Assembly: GCF_000264455.2 (NCBI RefSeq)
Contig: NC_017957.2
Location: forward strand, 434,001-498,000
From: Tistrella mobilis KA081020-065
Lineage (GTDB): Bacteria > Pseudomonadota > Alphaproteobacteria > Tistrellales > Tistrellaceae
Direction of reading: 5' to 3'
DNA: 64,000 nucleotides
The notes under the pieces: generated by a model
Database searches by the model: none
The model's input: the letters and a program-made list of their open reading frames with translations, nothing else
Told to the model about the DNA's origin: nothing
Made by a program: the position numbers and the translations under genes
Part shown: one piece after another, positions 34,152-42,300 of the stretch
Position numbering within the stretch: the first letter of the stretch is position 1
Layout: the number at the start of each line of letters is the position of its first letter

Positions 34152-34298
34152 ATGCAGGACATGGACATGCAGAAGACCGCGCCGATGGCGACTGACGAGG
34201 ACCGCAAGCTGTGGGGCCGGCCCGTGCTCGCGGTGTCGGCTGCGAACGATACGGCCTTCGCCGTTGCCGGTTCGGATGACGGCTCGGGACTTTCCTGA
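34152..34298 (+). CDS. RiPP-like precursor peptide 5
   Basis: A 48-residue peptide: leader KLWGRPVLAVSAANDTA, predicted core FAVAGSDDGSGLS. GGAG with an eight-base spacer precedes the ATG. The Met-rich start MQDMDMQK resembles precursors 1, 3 and 4. Asp occurs at both positions 7 and 8 of the core. It sits directly before the SGNH hydrolase gene (47 bases), the last precursor of the tandem group. Confidence 0.66.
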   Translation: MQDMDMQKTAPMATDEDRKLWGRPVLAVSAANDTAFAVAGSDDGSGLS

Positions 34299-34345
34299 GC
34301 CCGCCCGTGCCGACCTGAACACCGCCGTCTGACCGGGGTGCGTCG

Positions 34346-35305
34346 ATGCGTCGCGTGATGCGTGCCCTGGTGCTGGTGCTGGTCGGCATCATCTTCGGCT
34401 GCCTGGCTGGGGAAGGGCTGGTGCGGCTCGGCACCGCCAATCAGAAGAACTACGTCATCGAGATGTGGCGCTATGCAAAGCTGCTGAAGCGCCCGAGCGA
34501 CGACCCCGCCATCGGCCATGAACATGTGCCGGGCGCATCCGCGCGCCTGCAGGGCGTCGAGGTCTCGATCAATTCCCTGGGGCTGCGCGGGCCGGAACCG
34601 GTGCCCGGTCGTCCGGCCGTGGTACTGGCGGGCGACAGCATGACGCTGGGCTGGGGTGTGGCGGAAAGCGGCACGCTGGCCGGTCAGCTTGCCCGCCGGC
34701 TGGGCGACGATGTTCAGGTGGTGAATGCCGGCGTCGGCAACATGACCGTGCCGCAGATCGTGGCCCACTGGCTGGAGATCCGCCGGCGGATCGGCGACGC
34801 CTTTCCGGTGCGGACACTGGTGCTGCTGCCCTCGTCGCGCGCCGGGCTGCCGCAGCCCGCGGGTGATGCCGGCTGGCTGGTGCGCCACAGCGAGCTGGCG
34901 GCGCTGATCGCGACCTTCTGGGCCCAGGCGACCAGCGGCGCCGCCGGCCGCGACGAGATGGTCGCCGCCTATCGCACCGCCTGGACCGGCCCCGAGGGGC
35001 AGGCGCGCATTGCGCAGGCCTTCGACCGGCTGGCCGCCGAAACCCGGGCCGACGGCATCCGGGTGATCGTGGCCCAGATGCCCGACACCAATGATTTCCG
35101 CGACTATGCCTTCGGCTTCGTGACCGGGACCACGGGGCGCGAAGCCGCCGCGCATGGCTGGGACTTCGTCGATCTTTACCCGCTGTTCGCCGGCGAGACG
35201 GCGGCGGACTTCTGGACGATGCCCGGCGACATCCACCCCAATGCCGCGGCCTATGCCCGGATCGCCGACCGGCTGGCGCCGCTGCTCGCCGCGCCGGCCT
35301 CGTGA
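34346..35305 (+). CDS. SGNH/GDSL hydrolase family protein, membrane-anchored
   Basis: A 319-residue protein with an uncleaved signal anchor (about residues 5-22) followed by a periplasmic SGNH domain. Block I is VVLAGDSMTLGWGV (Ser98), block II NAGVGN and block V GDIHPN with His297 as the likely catalytic base. It probably acts as an esterase or acyltransferase on an extracytoplasmic substrate. It lies between the precursor cluster and an MBOAT acyltransferase gene; SGNH plus MBOAT pairs usually O-acylate polymers outside the cytoplasm. Confidence 0.82.
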   Translation: MRRVMRALVLVLVGIIFGCLAGEGLVRLGTANQKNYVIEMWRYAKLLKRPSDDPAIGHEHVPGASARLQGVEVSINSLGLRGPEPVPGRPAVVLAGDSMTLGWGVAESGTLAGQLARRLGDDVQVVNAGVGNMTVPQIVAHWLEIRRRIGDAFPVRTLVLLPSSRAGLPQPAGDAGWLVRHSELAALIATFWAQATSGAAGRDEMVAAYRTAWTGPEGQARIAQAFDRLAAETRADGIRVIVAQMPDTNDFRDYAFGFVTGTTGREAAAHGWDFVDLYPLFAGETAADFWTMPGDIHPNAAAYARIADRLAPLLAAPAS

Positions 35306-35321
35306 CCCCCGGCCAGGCCCC

Positions 35322-36677
35322 ATGCTGTTCCAGCTGCCCAGCTTCTTCGTCTTTCTGGCGGTCTTCGCGGCCGGGCTGGCGCTCTGCCCCCGGCGGCTGG
35401 TGCTGGCCTATGTCTTCACGGCCAGCCTGGTCTTCTATGCCTGGTGGTATCCCCCCTATACCGCGCTGATCCTGGGCTATGTGGCGGCCGCCTGGATCGG
35501 CGGGCGGCTGGTCCGGGCGCATCCGCGGCTGCTGCCGGTGGTGGTGGTGACGGTGCTGCTGCCGCTGCTGCTGTTCAAATACACCGATTTCGTGATGACG
35601 ACGCTGGAAGAGCTGACCGGCGCCGGGCTGCCGCATCTCGGTTGGGGCCTGCCGCTGGGCGTGTCTTTCGTCACCTTTTCGGTGATCAGCCTGCTGGTCG
35701 ATACCGCGCATCACCCGAAACGCCCCTTCCCGCGTTTCGGCATCGTTGCGGTCTATGTCACCTTCTTCCCGCATCTGATCGCCGGGCCGATCCTGCGCCT
35801 GCACAAGATGGTGCCGCGGCTGTCGGATATCCGGATCGATCGGGAGGCGTTCACGGCGAATGCCGGGCTGTTCGCCATCGGTATGATGAAGAAGGTGCTG
35901 ATCGCCGACCCGATCGGGCTGTGGATCGACGGGGTGATCACGGAACCCGGACAGCTGGGCCTCATCGAGGCCTGGTTCGTGATGCTGGGCTTCGCGGTCC
36001 AGATCTATTGCGATTTCAGCGCCTATTCCGATATGGCGATCGGGCTGGCCGGCATGTTCGGCGTGGCCTTCCCCGAGAATTTCCACAAACCCTATGCCGC
36101 GACCTCCATGACCGAGGTCTGGCAGCGCTGGCATATGACCCTCAGCTTCTGGTTGCGGGATTATGTTTATAAATACCTGCGCGAGCCGCTGGGGCGGGTG
36201 CTCGCCATCCTCGGCACCATGGCGGTGTCGGGGCTGTGGCATGGCGCCGCCTGGACCTTCGTGGTCTGGGGGCTGATCCACGGCACGATCATGATGGCGG
36301 AGGCCCTGACCGGCCATGCCGTCAGGGCGCGCCAGTCCCGCGGCCTGGCCCGGGCGGGCTTCATTCTGGCGACCTTCCTGACCTGGGCGGTGGTCACCAC
36401 CTTCTTCCGCGCGCCGACGCTGGAGGTCGCCGCATCGGTGATCGCCGGCGGCTTCGGCGCGCATGGGCCGGGCCTGCTGCCGGCGGATGCCCCGCTGCTG
36501 GCCGGGCTGATCCTGGTGACTCTGGCCCTGCACCCGCTGGATACGATCAACCGCATCCGCAGCGCGACCGCCCGGGTGCCGGCGGCGCTGGCCCTGCCGG
36601 TGATCCTGGTCCTCGTCGCCGGCTGCGCGATGATCGCGGCCGGCCGGCCGCAGGCGTTTTTCTATTTCGACTTCTGA
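35322..36677 (+). CDS. MBOAT family O-acyltransferase (AlgI/DltB-like)
   Basis: A 451-residue polytopic membrane protein of the MBOAT family. Typical features: PHLIAGPILRLHKMVPRL, CDFSAYSDMAIGLAGMFG, PENFHKPYAATSMTEVWQRWHMTLSFWLRDYVY and the catalytic His in VSGLWHGAAWTFVVWGLIHG. AlgI-like members pass acyl groups from the cytoplasm to a periplasmic SGNH partner such as AlgX/AlgJ. The start at 35322 begins the conserved first helix. Its TGA (36675-36677) abuts the stop of the convergent SGNH-like gene with no gap. Confidence 0.93.
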   Translation: MLFQLPSFFVFLAVFAAGLALCPRRLVLAYVFTASLVFYAWWYPPYTALILGYVAAAWIGGRLVRAHPRLLPVVVVTVLLPLLLFKYTDFVMTTLEELTGAGLPHLGWGLPLGVSFVTFSVISLLVDTAHHPKRPFPRFGIVAVYVTFFPHLIAGPILRLHKMVPRLSDIRIDREAFTANAGLFAIGMMKKVLIADPIGLWIDGVITEPGQLGLIEAWFVMLGFAVQIYCDFSAYSDMAIGLAGMFGVAFPENFHKPYAATSMTEVWQRWHMTLSFWLRDYVYKYLREPLGRVLAILGTMAVSGLWHGAAWTFVVWGLIHGTIMMAEALTGHAVRARQSRGLARAGFILATFLTWAVVTTFFRAPTLEVAASVIAGGFGAHGPGLLPADAPLLAGLILVTLALHPLDTINRIRSATARVPAALALPVILVLVAGCAMIAAGRPQAFFYFDF

Positions 36678-37709
36678 TCAGTCCGGGAGGGGCGCGGGCG
36701 GCAGCTGCCGGTTCAGATCCTCTGCGATCCGCCGGGCCAGGAGCTGATTGCCCGCATCGCTGAGATGGCCGTAGAAGTCGGAGAACAGCCCCCGGCCGTC
36801 GGAGGGGAAAGCCTCTGAGAGATCCAGAACATCGGGCAGCCCTGCCGCCGCCAGCTTCTGTCGGAAGGCCGTGAGGGCGGGCCCGAGCGCCGTCGCATAG
36901 GCGCCCACCGCCGCGGGATCGCGGACCACCTCGGCCTCTGCGGGGGTGCCGAACGGCACCGGGGGGAGCACGAATGTGACCCGCACATTCCGGCGCTGCG
37001 CGTAATCGAGCAGGCCCCGCAGGTCTTCAAGCACGCGGGTCGCGGCGGTTTCGCGACCATCTGCCGTGGCACAGGGATCCTGGCGCAGGCCGTCTTTCCG
37101 ATGCCGGCTGCCCGAGGACGTCAGCTGCCGGGCGATCTCTGCAATCACCGGCCGCGTGGCGGCGGGCGGCGGCAGCCTGGCGGCCAGCACGCAGACGCGG
37201 ACAAGATCGACCGATCCGTTGACCACGATCACCCGATCATACGCTTCTCCGGCGGCGAGCCGGGCGTCGAGCATCATGACATTCGCAGGGATCGTGTGCC
37301 CGGGCATGCTGAAATTGCGCACCAGCGTGCCGGGCAGCTGGCGTTCCAGCGCAGCCGCGAGCGTCTCGTCATCGTCATTGGAGAAGCCGAAGGACTGCGA
37401 GGCCCCGAGCAGCAGGACCCGGCGTCGGGCGTCTTCGGGCGCGACCAGATGCCGATGCAGGCGCTCGCCCTCGGGGCCGATGGTCACGCCCGGCACTGCG
37501 GCCGGCAGAATGACGTCACCCAGGCCAGGGACGTATCGTTTGGGGAGCCCCCCGATCCGGGCCAGGCGGGTGGCTGTCGCATTGCCGTCGGTGCCGCCTG
37601 CGATCACCCCTTTCAGCCTGCCGGCGATACCAGACCCGATATCGAGCACGCCGTCGATCAGACAGACGACCAGGAACAGGCCGAAGAGCAGGGAGACGAT
37701 CTTTTTCAT
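36678..37709 (-). CDS. Secreted/anchored SGNH hydrolase-like protein (paralogue A)
   Basis: A 343-residue protein with an N-terminal signal anchor (KKIVSLLFGLFLVVCLIDGVLDIG). The nucleophile block reads LLLGASQSFGFSND, i.e. GAS instead of GDS, and the C-terminal block is DFYGHLSDAGNQLLARRI with Asp and His in the usual SGNH positions. Ends PPAPLPD. The protein at 38362-39393 has the same length and layout, so the two are recent duplicates. Likely partner of the adjacent MBOAT in O-acyl transfer, in the manner of AlgX/AlgJ; this role is inferred. Confidence 0.75.
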   Translation of the reverse strand: MKKIVSLLFGLFLVVCLIDGVLDIGSGIAGRLKGVIAGGTDGNATATRLARIGGLPKRYVPGLGDVILPAAVPGVTIGPEGERLHRHLVAPEDARRRVLLLGASQSFGFSNDDDETLAAALERQLPGTLVRNFSMPGHTIPANVMMLDARLAAGEAYDRVIVVNGSVDLVRVCVLAARLPPPAATRPVIAEIARQLTSSGSRHRKDGLRQDPCATADGRETAATRVLEDLRGLLDYAQRRNVRVTFVLPPVPFGTPAEAEVVRDPAAVGAYATALGPALTAFRQKLAAAGLPDVLDLSEAFPSDGRGLFSDFYGHLSDAGNQLLARRIAEDLNRQLPPAPLPD

Positions 37710-38146
37710 CAGGTCGGTCGGTCCGGTATCGGAGGAGATCAGTCGGGGGCGAAAGCGCGGGGAACGGCGCGGGATCCTGATCGGATATGTCGTGTGTGGC
37801 CGGGGCCCGGCGGTCATCCCTTCCTGTCCGGTGCCTCATGCCCGGTGTCGGGCCAGTCTGCCCGCAGGGCTGCATCAGATCCAGTTGAAGCGCGCGGCCG
37901 TCTGGAAAAGCCTCGACCAGATCTGCGGGCCGACCAGATCTGCGGGCCTCTGCCGTGAACGCCGACGTCTTACCGGAGTTGCGCCGGAACGGGTGATGTG
38001 CCGGAAGGGGGGCAGCACATCGATGACGTGCCCGGATTCTCGATTGGCGACCATCATGACAACGGCTATGGTGTGATGCATGTGTGGAGGTGGTTTCACG
38101 GTCTGTCGTCGGATCGCCTTCGAGCGTCAAGCGGAGACGTATTGAA
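37710..38146. other. 437-base stretch without a supported gene
   Basis: Between the start of SGNH paralogue A and precursor 6 I find no coding frame with a ribosome-binding site and sensible composition. The left part should hold the promoter of the minus-strand SGNH gene, the right part that of precursor 6. It contains a tandem 17-base duplication (see 37915-37948). Confidence 0.6.
37915..37948. repeat. Tandem duplication of a 17-base unit
   Basis: GACCAGATCTGCGGGCC occurs twice in direct succession (37915-37931 and 37932-37948). Both copies are identical, so the duplication is recent. No function can be assigned. Confidence 0.85.
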
Positions 38147-38290
38147 ATGGACACGCAGATGAATGAAGACGTCGCCGTCGGCCGGCGGCCGGGCGGTATC
38201 TGGTCGCGGCCTGTGCTGGAGGTGATGCCGGCGGCTGAGACCGCAATCGGCATCGCTACCACTCTGGATGGCGGCGCCGGCCTGTCCTGA
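38147..38290 (+). CDS. RiPP-like precursor peptide 6
   Basis: A 47-residue peptide: leader GIWSRPVLEVMPAAETA, predicted core IGIATTLDGGAGLS (one residue longer in the tail than precursors 1-5). GGAG ten bases upstream supports the ATG at 38147. It lies alone between the two minus-strand SGNH paralogues and is the closest precursor to them, which ties these genes to the peptide family. Confidence 0.66.
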   Translation: MDTQMNEDVAVGRRPGGIWSRPVLEVMPAAETAIGIATTLDGGAGLS

Positions 38291-38361
38291 CCAGCAGCGG
38301 CGGGCCGTGCGTCAGGCTGCTTGCGGTGGCGTTGGTCAGAGCACGGCCCTGAGAGACCCGA

Positions 38362-39393
38362 TCAGTCGGGACGGGGCGCGGGCGGCTTCTGCCGGTTCAG
38401 CGCCCCGGTGAGCAGCGGGGCCAGGGCCTGATTGCCGGCATCGGTGAAGTGGCCGTGGAGGTCGATGAACATGCCGGGCCGGCCGGTGCCGAAGCCCTGC
38501 GTCAGATCGACGATCCCGTCCATATCCGCGATCCGCGCCCGCAGAGCGGTGTTCAGCGGATCGATGACCCGGCGATAGCGCTGAAACTGCGCCAGATCTG
38601 CGAATGTGCCGTCACCGGCATCGGCGACATAGGGCATGGGCACGATCGCCAGTATGGCCGGCAGGTTGTGGCGCCGTGCCGCCGACAGCACCTCGTTCAT
38701 ATCGGCCATCAGCCGGTTCAGCACGGCGGCCCGGCCTTCGGGCGTGGTGCAGCCGTCGTGGGATGCGGCAGCCGGACGGTCTGACGCTCCACCGGTCAGC
38801 CGGGCGGCGATTTCGGCCAGGACCGGCCGGGGGCGGGGCGCCGGATAGGCCTGCGGCAGGCAGTACATGATCAGGTCCAGCGTGCCGTTGACGATCAGCA
38901 CCTGATCGATCCGGTCACCCGCGGCGATGCGCTGCTCCAGAACCATGGTGTTGCCGGGCAGCCGCTGGCCGGGGCTTGCGAAATTGCGGACCACCGTGCC
39001 GGGCATCGCGCGTTCCAGCGCCGCCGCCAGGCTGGCATCGTCCTGATTCAACGATCCGAAGGCCTGAGAGGCGCCGAGCAGCAGAACATGGCGGGTGGCC
39101 TCGTCCGGTGCCGTGACATGGGTATGCAGCCTCTCCCCATCCTCACCGATGGTCAGTCCCGGCACGGCGCCCGGCTGGTAGATGCTGCCGGTTCCCGGCA
39201 CATAGCGCTGCGGCAGGGCATCCAGACGGGCCAGTGCCTCTTCCCTCATCTCTGCATAGGGGTCGGCATTGCGCGCGGCCTCGGCCATCCGGTTTCGCAG
39301 CCCATAGGCCAGCCCCAGCCCGATATCGAGCACGCCGTCGACCAGGGCTATGAGCAGAAACAGCCCGAAGATCAGGGAGGCGAGCTTTTTCAT
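38362..39393 (-). CDS. Secreted/anchored SGNH hydrolase-like protein (paralogue B)
   Basis: A 343-residue paralogue of 36678-37709 with the same plan: signal anchor (KKLASLIFGLFLLIALVDGVLDIG), YVPGTGSIYQPGAVPGLTIGEDGERLHTHV, nucleophile block LLLGASQAFGSLNQ, block III IVNGTLDL and C-terminal DLHGHFTDAGNQALAPLL, ending PPAPRPD. GAS replaces GDS in both. A low-divergence duplication with conserved length suggests both remain functional, possibly with different acceptors. Confidence 0.75.
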   Translation of the reverse strand: MKKLASLIFGLFLLIALVDGVLDIGLGLAYGLRNRMAEAARNADPYAEMREEALARLDALPQRYVPGTGSIYQPGAVPGLTIGEDGERLHTHVTAPDEATRHVLLLGASQAFGSLNQDDASLAAALERAMPGTVVRNFASPGQRLPGNTMVLEQRIAAGDRIDQVLIVNGTLDLIMYCLPQAYPAPRPRPVLAEIAARLTGGASDRPAAASHDGCTTPEGRAAVLNRLMADMNEVLSAARRHNLPAILAIVPMPYVADAGDGTFADLAQFQRYRRVIDPLNTALRARIADMDGIVDLTQGFGTGRPGMFIDLHGHFTDAGNQALAPLLTGALNRQKPPAPRPD

Positions 39394-39500
39394 GGGGGGA
39401 TCGATCCGGGAGGGGATGAGGGCCGGCCGCCATGAATACAGGGAGCAAATCCTGCCGTCGATGGTTAAGGGGGCACAGTCTTCGATAAAGGAGCCGGCTC

Positions 39501-39692
39501 ATGCCTGCCAAATCCAAGGCCCAGCAGAAAGCCGCCGGAGCGGCGCTCTCCGCCAAGCGCGGCGAAACGAAGATGAGCGATCTTCAGGGCGCGTCGAAAT
39601 CGATGGTTAAGTCGATGAGCGAGAAGGAGCTGCACGACATGGCCGCCACCCGACGCAAGGGCAAGCCAGAGCACGCCTCCAAATCCGACTGA
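39501..39692 (+). CDS. DUF3008 family small basic protein
   Basis: A 63-residue Lys/Ala/Ser-rich protein starting MPAKSKAQQKAAGAALSAKRGE, followed by ASKSMVKSMSEKELHDMAATRRKGKPEHAS. This is the usual sequence style of DUF3008 proteins, often stress-related and of unknown function. A GGAG ribosome-binding site precedes the ATG. Followed after 19 bases by another small hydrophilic protein. Confidence 0.85.
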   Translation: MPAKSKAQQKAAGAALSAKRGETKMSDLQGASKSMVKSMSEKELHDMAATRRKGKPEHASKSD

Positions 39693-39711
39693 GGGGAAGG
39701 ACGACACCACC

Positions 39712-39978
39712 ATGGCCAATGCGAGCAAAAAACATATCGGCATCGGATCCCAGGGCAAGGGCAGTGGTGCAGGCGCCATGACCGACCTGCCCGGGGATGT
39801 GGAGATGGGCGACAACGAGGTGCTGTCGAACCGCGACAAGGCCCAGGGTGCGAAGACCCGCGGCTTCGACGGCAAGGCCACCCGGACCGACCAATACCAG
39901 GACCACGAAGCTGACCGCCGGACGCGGGATGTCGGGGAGGGCCGGGGCGGGGGCCAGAGAGATGGGGACCACAGGTGA
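39712..39978 (+). CDS. Small hydrophilic conserved hypothetical protein
   Basis: An 88-residue, Gly/Asp/Arg-rich, probably disordered protein: MANASKKHIGIGSQGKGSGAG, DNEVLSNRDKAQGAKTRG and YQDHEADRRTRD. I do not recognise a named family, but the NEVLSNRDK segment looks conserved in alphaproteobacteria. Its composition and its DUF3008 neighbour suggest a stress-related role; this is a guess. GGGAAGGA lies upstream of the ATG. Confidence 0.65.
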   Translation: MANASKKHIGIGSQGKGSGAGAMTDLPGDVEMGDNEVLSNRDKAQGAKTRGFDGKATRTDQYQDHEADRRTRDVGEGRGGGQRDGDHR

Positions 39979-39985
39979 CGGCGCC

Positions 39986-40507
39986 ATGACCGACACGCTC
40001 TCCCCCGCCTTGCCGGCCGATCTGGACCGGAGGATTCACGAGGTGATGGGCCGGATCTGCGCGCGTGGATACCGCCTCGCCACCGCCGAGAGCTGCACCG
40101 GAGGGTTGATCGCATCGGTGCTGACCGACGTTCCTGGCTGTGCCCATGTCTTCGAGCGCGGCTTCGTGGTCTACAGCCCCGAGGCCAAGCGCGAGATCCT
40201 GGGGGTCTCGCAGCTGCTGCTCGACGGCCCCGGCCCGGTGTCGGAACCGGTGGCCCGGGCCATGGCCGAGGGCGCGCTGGCGCGGTCGATCACCGAGATG
40301 GCGATCGCCGTCACCGGCTTCGCCGGCCCGGGCGGGCCGGGCGATGAACCGGGGCTGGTGCACGTGGCCGTGGCCATGCACCGCCGCCCGACCCTGCACC
40401 GGGTCGCCCGCTTCCAGGACGGCAGCCGCGGTGCGGTGCGGCTGGGGGCGTTGAGCGTGGTGCTGGAGCTGATGGAGGCCCAGCTGGAGGGAGCGCCTGC
40501 GGCATAA
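39986..40507 (+). CDS. pncC: CinA-like C-terminal domain protein (nicotinamide-nucleotide amidase, PncC type)
   Basis: A 173-residue stand-alone CinA C-terminal domain. The signature motifs TAESCTGGLIASVLTDVPG, FVVYSPEAKREILGV and AVTGFAGPGG are present. PncC deamidates nicotinamide mononucleotide for NAD recycling. It starts seven bases after the upstream hypothetical gene. The length agrees with family members lacking the N-terminal molybdopterin-like domain. Confidence 0.92.
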   Translation: MTDTLSPALPADLDRRIHEVMGRICARGYRLATAESCTGGLIASVLTDVPGCAHVFERGFVVYSPEAKREILGVSQLLLDGPGPVSEPVARAMAEGALARSITEMAIAVTGFAGPGGPGDEPGLVHVAVAMHRRPTLHRVARFQDGSRGAVRLGALSVVLELMEAQLEGAPAA

Positions 40508-40599
40508 CGACCATGCATCCCGGACGCAGTGGTTGCCGGGCTCCCATCGGTGATATACCGTTCTGCGGAATTCGCCCTAACCGCAGACGGACAGTACCC

Positions 40600-42111
40600 G
40601 TGAGCACTGAGCAGACCATCCGCGCCGCCGCGTTTCGATCCAAGATCATGTCGGCCGATGATGCCGCGGCGCTGGTGCCGCCCGGCGCCAATGTCGGCAT
40701 GAGCGGCTTCACCGGCTCCGGCTATCCGAAGGCGGTGCCGCAGGCGCTGGCGCGGCGGATCGAGGCCGAGCATGCCGCCGGCCGGCCGTTCAAAATCGGG
40801 GTCTGGACCGGTGCCTCGACCGCGCCCGAGCTGGACGGCGCGCTGGCAAAGGCGAAGGGGATCGAACTGCGCCTGCCCTATCAGTCCGATCCGGTCTGCC
40901 GGGAAGAGATCAATAGCGGGCGGATGGAGTATATCGACATCCACCTGAGCCATGTTGCCCAGTTCGTCTGGTTCGGCTTTCTGGGCAAGCTGGACGTGGC
41001 CGTCATCGAGGTGACGGAAATTCTGGAGGACGGCACGCTGGTGCCGTCGACCTCCATCGGTAACAACAAGACCTGGATCGACCTGGCCGACAAGGTGATC
41101 ATCGAGGTCAATTCCTGGCAGAACCCCGCCCTGCGGGGCATGCACGACATCTATTACGGCACCCGCCTGCCGCCGCACCGCACGCCGATCCCGATCCTGG
41201 CCGCCGGAGACCGGATCGGCCAGCCGGTGTTCTCGGTGGATCCGGCCAAGGTGGTGGCGGTGGTGGAAACCCACGGCCCCGACCGCAACACCGCCTTCTC
41301 TCCGCCCGATGCCACCTCGCAGGCGATCGCCGGCCATATCCTGGAATTCTTCGAGCACGAGATCGCCCGCGGCCGCCTGCCGCGCGGCCTGCTGCCGCTG
41401 CAATCGGGGGTGGGCAATGTCGCCAATGCGGTGATGGCCGGGCTGGGGCAGGGCAGCTTCGAGGGGCTGACCGCCTATACCGAGGTGCTGCAGGACGGCA
41501 TGCTGGAGCTGATCCGGTCGGGCAGGATGACGCTGGCCTCGGCCACCGGCCTGTCGCTCAGCCCCGAGGCGACCCGGATCTTCAACGACGAGGCCGAGGC
41601 GCTGAAGAAGCATGTCGTGCTGCGCCCGCAGGAAATCTCCAACCACCCCGAGGTCATCCGCCGGCTGGGCGTGATCGCCATGAACGGCATGATCGAGGCT
41701 GACATCTACGGCAACGTCAACTCCACCCATATCCGCGGCACCCGGATCATGAACGGCATCGGCGGCTCGGGCGATTTCGCCCGCAACGGCTATCTGTCGA
41801 TCTTCATGACCCCGTCGACCGCCAAGGGCGGCACGCTGTCGGCGATCGTGCCGATGGCGACCCATGTCGACCATACCGAACACGATGTGCAGGTGATCGT
41901 CACCGAACAGGGGCTGGCGGATCTGCGCGGCCTGTCGCCCAAACAGCGGGCGCGGGTGATCATCGACAATTGCGCCCATCCGAGCTTCCGCCCGGCGCTG
42001 GACGACTATTTCGCCCGGGCGCGGGCGCGGGCGGCCGGCCAGCATACGCCGCATCTGCTGGATGAGGCGTTCCATTTGCTGACCCCGATGCCGTCTTCTG
42101 ATAAAAGATGA
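40600..42111 (+). CDS. Succinate CoA-transferase/acetyl-CoA hydrolase family protein
   Basis: About 503 residues. The family order is clear: MSADDAAALVPPGANVGMSGFTGSGYPKAVP, PYQSDPVCREEINSGRMEYIDIHLSHVAQ, GVGNVANAVMAGLGQGSFEGLTAYTEVLQDGML (with the catalytic Glu expected in TEVLQ) and GNVNSTHIRGTRIMNGIGGSGDFARN. This matches AarC-like succinyl-CoA:acetate CoA-transferases. The GTG at 40600 starts the conserved part; an upstream ATG at 40513 would add 29 atypical residues. It recycles CoA between acetate and succinate in the cytoplasm. Confidence 0.87.
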   Translation: MSTEQTIRAAAFRSKIMSADDAAALVPPGANVGMSGFTGSGYPKAVPQALARRIEAEHAAGRPFKIGVWTGASTAPELDGALAKAKGIELRLPYQSDPVCREEINSGRMEYIDIHLSHVAQFVWFGFLGKLDVAVIEVTEILEDGTLVPSTSIGNNKTWIDLADKVIIEVNSWQNPALRGMHDIYYGTRLPPHRTPIPILAAGDRIGQPVFSVDPAKVVAVVETHGPDRNTAFSPPDATSQAIAGHILEFFEHEIARGRLPRGLLPLQSGVGNVANAVMAGLGQGSFEGLTAYTEVLQDGMLELIRSGRMTLASATGLSLSPEATRIFNDEAEALKKHVVLRPQEISNHPEVIRRLGVIAMNGMIEADIYGNVNSTHIRGTRIMNGIGGSGDFARNGYLSIFMTPSTAKGGTLSAIVPMATHVDHTEHDVQVIVTEQGLADLRGLSPKQRARVIIDNCAHPSFRPALDDYFARARARAAGQHTPHLLDEAFHLLTPMPSSDKR

Positions 42112-42144
42112 CATCAGGCTTGAGCAATGGGAGGGGAAACGATC

Positions 42145-42273
42145 ATGAGTGAGCGCGCCGACGAAATCATGCAGCAGCCCGTCTGGCAGCGGCCGGTTCT
42201 GGAGATGATGCCGGCCGAAGACACCGCCAGCTCGTCCGGCGCCGTTGGGGACGGCAGTCTGGGCCTGTCCTGA
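42145..42273 (+). CDS. RiPP-like precursor peptide 7 (solitary)
   Basis: A 42-residue peptide, the shortest of the family: leader PVWQRPVLEMMPAEDTA, predicted core SSSGAVGDGSLGLS. A strong SD (GGGAGGGG, eight-base spacing) and a perfect terminator 28 bases downstream show that this is a real, expressed-looking unit of its own, not a relic. No modification gene is adjacent. Its independent location argues that maturation enzymes act in trans. Confidence 0.7.
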   Translation: MSERADEIMQQPVWQRPVLEMMPAEDTASSSGAVGDGSLGLS

Positions 42274-42300
42274 CCTTCTGTCTTTCCGACGGTTTTCAAA

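Noticed and set aside
37875-38099. A minus-strand gene of 74 codons between SGNH paralogue A and precursor 6
   Set aside because: No ribosome-binding site, no similarity to the precursor family and an irregular His/Met/Arg composition.
32792-39393. A lasso peptide biosynthesis cluster
   Set aside because: No asparagine-synthetase-like cyclase, transglutaminase-like protease, PqqD-like leader-binding protein or HPr-kinase-like gene is present in the window. Only the precursors resemble the lasso type, so the cluster is described as RiPP-like.
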